This document shows positions 54,778 through 64,000 of a stretch of 64,000 nucleotides of DNA, one piece after another (position 1 is the first letter of the stretch; every line of letters begins with the position of its first letter). This DNA comes from Sparassis latifolia (taxonomy: Eukaryota; Basidiomycota; Agaricomycetes; Polyporales; Sparassidaceae): the NCBI GenBank assembly GCA_018466975.1, contig CM031560.1:1612001-1676000 (forward strand). The letters run 5' to 3'. The notes beneath the pieces are model-generated. The model searched no databases. It had not been told where the DNA came from and saw only the letters and a list, made by a program, of their open reading frames with translations. The translations under genes were made by a program, and so were the position numbers.

Positions 54778-56823
54778 CTAAACGTCAATTAACTTTGCGT
54801 CCGCGCCGTCGCCCGCCAGCGCATCTTCCGTCGGCTTCCTCGGCTTACGCCCGTAGAACTCTGCGATGATCTTTGGGCTTATACGATTGAGCTGCTCCTT
54901 CGGGAAAATGCGAAGGAGACTCCAGGCCAGGTCCAACGACTCGAAAATTGTCCGCGATTCGTAAGCACCTGCACAAAGACAATGAACACGCTTCGCCGCG
55001 ACTAGCCAAGAACGCCGCGCACCTTGTCCAACGAACTGGCGCTCGAATTTGTCCAGGAACTCCAGCGCCAACTTGTCTTCAGCCGACAGAGCCTCCTCAC
55101 CGACGACAGCCTTCATCGCAGCCGCGTCTCGACCAATGGCATATTTCGCATACTAGATGGATAGGTGGAAGAGCATGAGGACACTGCCAGCCGTTCATAC
55201 GGATAGAAGGTGGTACGAACCAGCTGGTTCGAGACATCACCGTGGTCCTTTCTCGTAAGTTTCTCACCGATAGCGCTCTTCATGAGACGAGACAGCGAGG
55301 GGAGCACGTTGATGGGCGGATAGATCTGCCTATTATGCAACTGACGATCGACGAAGATTTGGCCCTCCGTGATATAACCTGTCAAATCCGGGATCGGGTG
55401 GGTGATATCTGGGAAGTTAAACACGTTCAATCTCGACTCAGTCTCTGTTCGTGCGATCTTCCTTACCGTCGTTTGGCATGGTAAGAATAGGAATCTGGGT
55501 AATTGAACCGTTCCGACCCTCCACGCGACCAGCACGCTCGTAGATCGTGGACAAATCCGTATACATGTAGCCAGGGTATCCGCGGCGACCAGGAACTTCT
55601 TCTCGTGCGGCGGAAACCTGTCCGACGCGGTCAGAATGTTTCATCATAGATAAGCACAACGGTTAATAGCTTGCCTCGCGCAGCGCGTCCGCATATGACG
55701 ACATGTCCGTCAGAATGACCAGGACGTGCTTCTCAAGCTGGTAGGCGTAGTATTCTGCGGTGGTGAGGGCTAAGCGAGGCGTAATAATACGCTCGATGGT
55801 TGGATCGTTTGCGAGGTTCAGGAACAGCGTGACTCTGTCGAGACTGCCATTCTCCTCGAAATCTTGCTTGAAGAATCGCGCGGTTTCCATGTTGACACCC
55901 ATCGCAGCAAACACCACCGAGAAGTTGTCTTCGTGGCCGTCGTGCACATCTTTCGTTGGACGCTTCACGAGGCCAGCTTGACGCACGATTTGCGCAGCAA
56001 TCTATGAGGAAGTTCCTTGAGGGCATGCAACTATGGGATATATTGTATGACGTCTCACCTCATTGTGAGGAAGACCGGCAGCGGAGAATATGGGAATTTT
56101 CTGCCCACGAGCAATAGAGTTCATTGTATCAATCGTTGAAATGCCGGTCTGGATCATTTCTTCGGGGTATATACGAGAGTATGGGTTGATAGGAGAGCCT
56201 GGAACAGCATGTCAGAAACCTCCTCTTAGAACCATCTATGCAGCACTCACCGTTAATGTCCAAGTAATCTTCCGCAAACACCTTCGGACCCTGGTCAATG
56301 GGCAGACCAGATCCATTGAATATCCGACCCAGCATGTCCTCCGCCACGGGGAGCTTCATGCTGCTTCCGGTGAATTCGACGTGTGTTGCCTTCACGTCGA
56401 CTCCAGACGTCCCTTCGAACACCTGTACGATCGCTTTCTTGCCCTGAACCTCGAGAACTTGGCCACCACGTTTCGATCCGTCCGGCAGAGTGAGCTGAAC
56501 GATCTCATTGTAGGAAGGGAACTGGTCGTCACGATAAGCCGAAGTTATACGCGTCGCGTCTTGCAGGCACTCACTTTGACATTGTCCAGCACAACCAGCG
56601 GCCTATAAGATATCAAACGATCTGGATGTCATGCACCAAAAAAATGTACCAACCCATTGATCGCTGATACTGTTCGGTAATCTGTACGACCACTCAGTTC
56701 TTCTGTTGACCGACTCTAGACTGCCGGCTCACCCAAGTGTGGTTTCACAAGGTACTCCCGCGTCACCGCTGCCGCATTGATAGCAGCAAGTTCCTTGTCA
56801 CTTAATCGTGGGTCTGCCACCAT
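54778..56823 (-). CDS. VMA2: V-type proton ATPase catalytic-sector subunit B
   Basis: Regulatory subunit of the V1 sector of the vacuolar proton pump. The start is [20 protein letters not shown] at 56823, and the C-terminus is [22 protein letters not shown]. Throughout are blocks typical of the family: [95 protein letters not shown] and [20 protein letters not shown]. Eight or more short introns. The next gene upstream, TBCD, is on the same strand and ends 196 bp before this start. Confidence 0.96.
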
Positions 56824-57019
56824 CCTGAATGATGCACAGTTTAGCAAGTGAAAGCGGGTTGTCCAAGGTCGCCGCGCGGGTGCAGCGGCAGTGAGCGAGC
56901 GGTAACGTGTTGATTACGTCAGATACGCGATCTCAAAGTTTACGATCTTCACTACGACGTGTACAGTCATTTTGTGATGCTATAGGACGTGTCTAATAAG
57001 TGTATGCGCAGTATGACGA

Positions 57020-60000
57020 TCATATAGAGTGATCAGTATCTGCTGAAAGCAGCTCAACACTCCGCTGTGCCGCGCCTTGGATAGACAAAGAGTCGCTTGA
57101 CATCCTGAGGGGGGTTGTCATGAGCGCCCACCCTGGGAAGACGAAAAGGAGAACTTACCATTCCGTCTCAAGAAGGATAGTTTCGGCATCATCGGTCTCG
57201 AATCCAAGGTCTCTGCTTTGGAGGATGAGGTAGAGATATTCTGCAGTATCCGATCGGACCTATAAAGCTTCCGTCAGACACGAATAATAGAATTCATTCA
57301 TTCGCACCTTTGGATATTGATGTGTCAGGAAACTCGCGAAATGGCTCCTACAAGCAGCTCGCAGTTGAGATATAGTCCATAGATTGATTACGCTGTGGTT
57401 TGATCAGTTTCGCATGGTCAGAGATATGATGAGACGTACATTCTCATAGATATCATGATTCGTAGCGGGTTCTTGAGGCGAGAAATGTTCTTGGTTGTGA
57501 TCAAAAGAAGCTGTTGCAAGCTGACGACTTCCTTGAGTACTTAACGTCCAATGAGGATAGTGGAGAATCACCTGTCCAAACCAGCAGAGTCCGAGCCAAG
57601 TCGATCGAATACATTCGCCTCTAACAGAATATTGACAGTTTGTAATACAGGTATTAAGCGAGTGTTCGATGTGACGTTGCGTTGGGCCTGAGCAACAAGA
57701 TCTCTGGCAAAGCCACAAAGGTCGTAGGTATCCCTCGCAGTCATTGCGACAGGGAGTGCATTTGCGTAAGTCACAAGGCCCGAAGACACTGGGCGTTGCT
57801 GAGATGTTCTTAAGCACACTTCAGGCATTTAGGCCGAGTAGAAGAGACGCACTGTGCTGGCTGTCTTGCTACTTGCGCTCAAGATAAGTCCCGCAAGTAT
57901 CGCGTCGCGGTACAATTCTATATCCAGCAACATGACAACTTTGGGGAATAGCCAAAGGCTGTCGTTCCAACCGATCACTTCGCTGTCACTAAGGTAGGAC
58001 AACATGTGACTGCTACTTCGCAAAACCGATAGCTGGTAAACCGTACCTGAGGAAGAGTTCCTTCATCATGATATCACCTTGAATGCGCCATTCGTCTGCG
58101 TTGGAGATCGTCGGCAATGGCAACAAGAGCAGACGGACGAAGCACTCTCCAGCTACTTGGCGGACATTATCGAGCCTTTCCGCACCTTGTTTCAATATTC
58201 CACCGATGTAATTGTGGTATGTCGTCGCTGGAAGATATTCGGCGAAATTCGGTGGGACTCGTGTGAAGAGAACCTCTGTGGTACTGGTGAGTCCTCTCAC
58301 ACAGGCTATCCGGGCCCAAGAGCCAACGTCTCCTCGCTCATCTACACTGTAATCGGTAAGGCCATCTTGAAAGGCCTTCATAATCTGGTGGAAGATTGTA
58401 GGGGGCAGATCTACAACAATTCAATAAATAATGAGACAGGATCGAGCAGGTTTGTATACATTTAGTAATATTTTCAGCAACGTTGCTGATGATCTGTGAC
58501 ATAGATGTGTAGGCATTACGCCTGGTTTCAATATCCAACATATTCGCAGGTACCTAGACAGGAAGTCAGACTTAATGAATTGGTTGATATATCAATACCA
58601 TACCGAGCGGTCCACACAATCCAACAAGCATTGAATAGCGGATGGGATAGAAGTAAAGTTCATGTTATAATCCAGCACGCCCAACATCCTGCTCACGCTT
58701 TGATGCATTGACATTGAAGCAGAGTGGAAATCTAGGATAAACGTAAACGCGGACCACGAGTGAGAACACTGGTCGCAGAAGACAGAAAGACTGAACAAAC
58801 TCATCTTTGCACAACAGCTGAACAATCGACCAGCTTGCTCACGGCAGCCATAGAGGTAGCTGCGGCTTCCTGTACGACACTGCTCTTACTCTTCAGACCA
58901 TAATCGACGATCTGACGCCAATGTGGCACCGTGCTTTGGTCCAGCTGAATCTCAACCGCGGAGATGCTACTGGCGATCAGCTGGCAGGCAGTCGCAGTGA
59001 CCAATTCATGCCGCGCTGATTGCACTATGCGTAGCGGAACTTCAGACAGATGTGCGAATACCTGAATGCAAGTCACGCAAAGGTAGATTAATGACTGCGT
59101 GCACACCGACCTGACGACGTTCTGCCTCCCAGTCGTGTCGCTCATTTGATTCGCTATACGCAGAAGCTATGTCTTTCAGAGCCAACAAAGCTCCATGTAT
59201 ATCACTTGCATCTGGGCCAGGTAATATATGAGACTAGAAGATGTCAATGAAGATCAAGCTGGGGAACGAAAGTGGACTGACGGCCTTCTGCACAGAACTC
59301 GGGCCAAGAGAAGCGAGGTCTAGCTGACAGATACACCGAAGTGACTGGGCTCCGAGCTCCCTCATCGTAGGATCCCAATGTCGTAGTGTAACTGTCAGAA
59401 GGTGGGTAATCATGGATGGGCGGTATTCTGTATGCCTAAATAGAAGACATCAGAAAAGTGATAAGCTTGAGAAAAACTCCGTTTACTCTGCCACCTCCGG
59501 TGCAGCGGTCAAAAATGCATTTCGGCGAACACCGACGGCGTAAAAGTCAGTCTTACGTAGAACATCAATTCCATGAGGGAAAAGACCCTACAGACGTCTT
59601 GAGCCTCATCGTCCAACCTGGAACATATGATAACACTCACCGTCCGTCCGACGTACTCCTGAAACGTCGCACTTGCAGCACGGCGTATATGGATCTCACG
59701 GTCGAATAGGGAAACAACTACCAATCGGTGTGACAGAGTCTCTGCATGCGGAACTAGTGCCGCAACTCGTTGAGCTCTCGCAAGTGACCAGAGGACATAT
59801 GACGCAGCGTCGCGGACATTCGAGCCGATTGAATGCGCACCCTTGCGTATATCGAAGTACAAAGCCTACCATTTGCCGTGTCATCAACCTCCGACACACC
59901 ACGTCGATATTACTCACTTTGGACAACCATCCTATGAGCTCCGGAAGCTTGTCATCGGGTACAAGACCTCTACGCGCCATCTCCGCACACGCGAGGCATG

Positions 60001-61572
60001 CACCGTGCCAAGTGCTTTCCGCAACAGTCGGCATGTCATAAAGGCTTGCAGTAGCAATAGAGTGAATGGAGAATAAACCCACGATGGTTTGAAGCACCTG
60101 TTCCGCGAATTCGACAGGTAGACGTTCAGAAACGCGAGCGATCCCTTTTGCTGCAGACCATCGAACTACTGTGTCCTATAATGACGTAGCCTCAGCACAT
60201 GAAAGGGGTGTCAGGTATTCTACTTAAGTCTACCTTGTCTTGTACCGCTCGGAATAGGTCTTCCAATATTGTGTCGACTTCTTCTGGCACATCGAAGTCT
60301 TCATCTTCCTTTTCACGCAATGACTCGCTCTCGGATGCCCATGCAGATGGCAAGACATGGCCTGCGAACGTTAGTGGATGATATCAGTGTCGATATAAAC
60401 GAGCAACAGATCAGACCGCACCTTTACTGCGAGTTGCGACGCCAGCGGGTAGAAGGCGCAAGATGATGCGAGAGGCCAGCTTCACTCGCATTTTCCTGAC
60501 AACCGTGTCGTTCATCAGCGTGTTGTGGTCCTGCACAAGCTGTACGACATTGAGGAGTGATGACAGATGTGCCTTGACTTGTTCAACAGATCCAGATTTC
60601 GCGACTTCACACAAAACTTGCAGAAGCCCTAAGGACTTTAGGACACGATAAGTGCGACGAAGATCAAGAAACTAAGCAGCTAAAGAACACTAGCTCACCG
60701 TGAAGGGATCTGCTGGTTCTTGGATAACTGATAACGACCACTGGAGAAATTCGGACAGTTTCGCAGTCATATCCTGCCTATGACACTTAAGGCAAAATGT
60801 CGACAGGGACGAAATTCCCTACCTCATGTACAGTCTAGACAACAGGATGGCTGCACCCTCTCGCTCTAAGCCTGCCTTGCATAGGTACGAACGTCCTAAA
60901 CGCTCGATCTTCTGAGCAGTCTCCCCAATTTTGTCACGCTCGTCAAATTGTTCCAAATCAAACGGTATCATGCAGATGAGCGAAAGCCATAGCAGAACAA
61001 CATATCGCAGATGCCACTGAGACGGATCGTTGGCAGGGCTGTTTGGCAAGAGAACATAGTCCAACGCGATTGATACGTCGGCAATCTCGTGAGGAAAGAA
61101 TCTAGCTGATCCTCTTGTTAGACACAACACCATTGGTATTGTCCGTCTACTGACTGATTATTTTGTATCCGCGAAATTTCGTGTACTCGTACAGCAAAAG
61201 AGCGATTCGTCCAACTCTGAGACCGGGGAGTTTTTCCTCAGGAGCCTTAACCAAGGTTCTGGCGTGTGTCTTTAAGCTCTCCACTACAGGAGAAACCAAA
61301 CATTCCAGAAAAGGGTCGAGCAGGTATGGTTGCTCCTGGTATTCATTGAGCTTGACGACAACAAAATTCCAAATGTCAAAGAAGGATGGCGATCAAGACA
61401 AGAAGCTCACGATATCGGATAATCTCTTCAAAAGTAGCACTTCTGTGCTGTTGTCCTCCTTGGTTGGTTCCTGTAACACATTGCATGATAATAAAGATCG
61501 TTGAATATCCTGGTATTGTTGGTGTTGTTCGAAAGTCGCGTATATTCTCCCGTCTGCGGTATTCTCCTCCAT
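57020..61572 (-). CDS. CIN1: Tubulin-folding cofactor D
   Basis: HEAT-repeat chaperone that captures beta-tubulin and takes part in assembling the alpha/beta dimer. Conserved blocks are MEENTADGRI and SDIV at the N-terminus, LNEYQEQPYLLDPFLECLV, FFPHEIADVSIALDYV, WHLRYVVLLWLSLICMIPFD, VVRWSAAKGIARVSERLPVE, WHGACLACAEMARRGLVPDD, KALYFDIRKGAHSIGSNVRD and FDREIHIRRAASATFQEYVG. The C-terminus is WMSSDSLSIQGAAQRSVELL, using an acceptor at CCCTCAG. Many exons (about 20). The first ATG is 61572; a TTG at 61596 lies upstream in frame. Head-to-head with BUD22. Confidence 0.93.
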
Positions 61573-61808
61573 AATCTCTGGGGTATTCAGAGTCAAGTTA
61601 GCTGAGAAAGATGAACTTGCACGAGAAAATCGGTAAGGAGGATTGTAATGCGTCGGTCCTCGGATGCTTTCCCGGTCGATCGCGTGTCACGTGCTCTCGG
61701 CGCTTGCCATTCCTCGTTTCATTATTCCCAACGGTGAAGTTTACAAGTACTTACTCTGCAAGTTCACCACCGCTCCTAGGCCTTCCTCCTGCAATATCAG
61801 CAGCTATC
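61573..61808. promoter_or_regulatory. Bidirectional promoter TBCD / BUD22
   Basis: 236 bp between the divergent starts. A CACGTG site (61688-61693) sits in it; no TATA box was seen. Confidence 0.45.
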
Positions 61809-63470
61809 ATGATCCACGGGATAAAGCGAAAGAGAAAGGATCTTGCCCCAGAGGTACGAGTTGGCACAGTCGTTGGTTTTCTCGTCACGGTACGAGCACT
61901 GAATTCGTCCTCAGGACAGCTCTGTTACGATTCAAGGAAAGCTAGTATGTGATATCGACACGTAATCAAAGGGATCTGCTACTGAAGGTGGCTGGTCTTA
62001 ACAGCATCATGGCTTGCGAGAAGTGCGGAAAGCTGCGAAGAAAGCAAAGACATTTGAGACGCAGAAACTCGTGAAGAAGCTGAAGACACTGAGGTGTGCT
62101 GCTACACTCTACATACTCCAGCTTACAACGTTGAAGCTGGTGCAGGTCTAAAGATCCTAAATCGAATGAGATCATTGAAATGGAAGCTCAACTGGCAAGT
62201 CTCAAGGTGCGTTGATATGATCGTCTGTCTGTGAGGTTTCTACGATCGCCTTTGCTTGTAGCATACAGATGCCGAGGGAATTGGGGGGCTCACTCTCAAA
62301 ACGAAACTGAAGAAGGACCATGCACTGTCAGAGAACATTAACGTCCAAGCTGCCTTTGCGGCTGAGCTTGCATCCCATGTCTACGCGCTGGCTCCTGCCG
62401 GTACCCCAGCTTTCAAGGTCGAAAGTCGCTTATTGAGCTCAAAAGCACTTGCCTGCGAAGTTCGCCTTGTTATCAACGCGTTAAAGGAGATCACCCAGCC
62501 AACCAAGAAGATAAATAACAACAAAGATGAGCAAGATGAAGACGCAGACACGGCAGAATTTCCGCAGAAAGCACGCAAGTTGAGTGCATCTGCTTTGAGG
62601 CAACCTTTTCGACACAATGACGAGGAGCTTGATGACACTGGACGCGAAGCCGAAGAACGAGAGAAGGGATGGGAGTCCAGGTCAATAGGCGAAAGTGGGG
62701 ATGGATGGGAATCAGGGTCAGTCAATGGCAGTAATTATCGCTGGAAAGCTGCGAGCGGCTCGTCAGAGGATGAATTAGAGTCGAGCGAAGGCACCGATGG
62801 CGACGGCACTGACGAGGACGGTGATTCAGACACATCTCCTCCGGAATCGTTACCGCCGGAAAAGAAGGGGCAGAAGTCCGACTTTATCATGGAAGATACC
62901 AAGGGCAAATCGAAAGCGACCAGCACGGAGTCCACCTTCCTCCCGTCGTTGGCGGTCGGATACACCCGTGGCGATTCTGAGGCATCGGACTGGAGCGGGG
63001 ATGAGGTGGACGACTCTCCTAAAAGGAACCGGCGCGGCCAGAGGGCCCGCAGAGCGTATGTTTGTTTCCTAATCACCGGACGTCCCGGTCTTATGCAAAT
63101 GCCATACAGCATCTGGGAAAAGAAATACGGAAAGAATGCGAATCACGTCAAGAAGGAGCGAGAAGCTGCTGTCCAGAACCCACGTCAGAAAGACATCCGA
63201 CATACCGGCCAGAAGAATGTCCTAAATCATTCACGGACCGGAGTCGCGCATCGCGGGAACGCCTCCAGCTCTCGCTCGCAATTCGTTGCTCCTTCGCGCG
63301 ATAGTGGCTGGTCTAAAGGTGGACGGTCTGTTGCCGAACAACCACCGGTGGTGAAGCAAACCCAGACCAAAGATAAGCCCTTGCATCCTTCATGGGAAGC
63401 AAAGAGGCGGCTGAAGGAGAAGTTCAGTGCGAATATCGTGCCAGCGCAGGGAACGAAGATTATATTCTGA
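61809..63470 (+). CDS. BUD22: Bud22/SRFBP1-like ribosome biogenesis protein
   Basis: Nucleolar protein needed for 18S rRNA maturation and small-subunit assembly in yeast. Six exons (61809-61853, 61915-61944, 62005-62093, 62146-62206, 62262-63055, 63110-63470) in consistent phase give 459 aa. The helical N-terminal domain has LHHGLREVRKAAKKAKTFET and KLVKKLKTLR. A long acidic/Ser-rich middle follows. The family C-terminal signature is LHPSWEAKRRLKEK, ending AQGTKIIF. Exon 2 is only 30 nt. The gene is divergent from TBCD. Confidence 0.92.
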
Positions 63471-64000
63471 GCCCTCCGTCAGTCTTGTCGACCTGCAGGG
63501 GAATACTACTACGCGTTGTCTCTATGTACTTCAAGTGCGAGCTGCTACGCCAGAACTGAGATAGCCAGGTGCCGCACTTGTACACCAACGTCCTGATATT
63601 CGGTCGTTTCTACATTGATCACAACCGGTACCAGCAGTTTTCCCCATCCACTTCCACGTCGATCTATCCTTCCATACACTGCAGTAACGAAGACAGCAAA
63701 GAATCTATGCAATACAATAGAAGACTTCAAGAACATTCCAAGCAAACGAAACATCAGCACAGCAAAGATCCGCGACATACATCAAGATACACCATCCGTC
63801 TACTTTGCACACACATGCTTCTTTCCGCCGCTGCCCTGCAACCTGCATGCCCTGGAGCACCACATATCTCCACATCTCGGACAACAAGGGAAATTAGTTC
63901 CCGCCCTATTGCACGTCGCACAACAAGTTCTAGTGCGGAACTTGGATGCTTGTTCCAGTGACTCCAAGACGGGATTAAGTGTCTTCAGCTTCCCTTTCGG
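63471..64000. other. 3' flank at window edge
   Basis: No gene was recognised downstream of BUD22. AT-rich sequence near 63515-63560 would suit transcript ends. Confidence 0.4.

Noticed and set aside
1..64000. tRNA, rRNA and CRISPR arrays
   Set aside because: No convincing tRNA B-box with cloverleaf, no ribosomal sequence and no regular repeat-spacer array were seen on either strand.

Overview
The window is nuclear DNA from a filamentous basidiomycete, most likely an Agaricomycete. The evidence is genes split by many canonical GT-AG introns of about 50-65 nt, a GC-rich coding bias, a C-terminally membrane-anchored RGS protein, Zn2Cys6 and F-box-like genes, and fungal versions of mitochondrial and vacuolar housekeeping proteins. 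I saw no bacterial, viral, CRISPR, rRNA or convincing tRNA signal. Exon joins were worked out by eye from splice consensus, reading frame and recalled family sequence, so individual junctions may be off by a few bases.

Left part (1-23 kb). Degenerate repeats and a 194-bp MITE lead into PNP oxidase (pdx3, +), a Zn2Cys6 transcription factor (-), a small mitochondrial membrane protein (+), a 370-bp foldback element just upstream of alternative oxidase (+), a Spo71/Mug56-like PH protein (+), mitoribosomal uS12m (-), Nse2/Mms21 SUMO ligase (+), an unrecognised protein (-), peroxisomal D-amino-acid oxidase (+), an ACT-domain gene with a frameshift (-), mitoribosomal uL29m (+), and the head-to-head pair of complex II and complex I assembly factors SDHAF1 (-) and NDUFAF6 (+). 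This stretch is rich in nuclear genes for mitochondria.

Middle (23-48.5 kb). A large F-box-like protein (+), an M3 thimet-type oligopeptidase (-), a metal-dependent amidohydrolase (-), two tandem F-box-like paralogues (-), then 5.5 kb of transposon and repeat debris. The debris includes a 2.17-kb TIR element whose ends match the MITE at the far left. An RGS-domain membrane protein (+), a tandem repeat and a third F-box-like paralogue (+) follow.

Right part (48.5-64 kb). A small membrane protein (-), a Tcp11/Sok1 family protein (-), a 2-kb upstream region, V-ATPase subunit B (-), tubulin-folding cofactor D (-) and, head-to-head with it, the 18S rRNA maturation factor Bud22 (+).

The genes do not form one pathway. 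The local associations that look meaningful are the mitochondrial cluster, the short shared promoters (uS12m/NSE2 153 bp, SDHAF1/NDUFAF6 252 bp, TBCD/BUD22 236 bp), and the F-box-like paralogues spread around repeat-rich DNA. Three conserved genes each carry an apparent one-base insertion in a C or G run, so sequence error should be checked before calling them pseudogenes.
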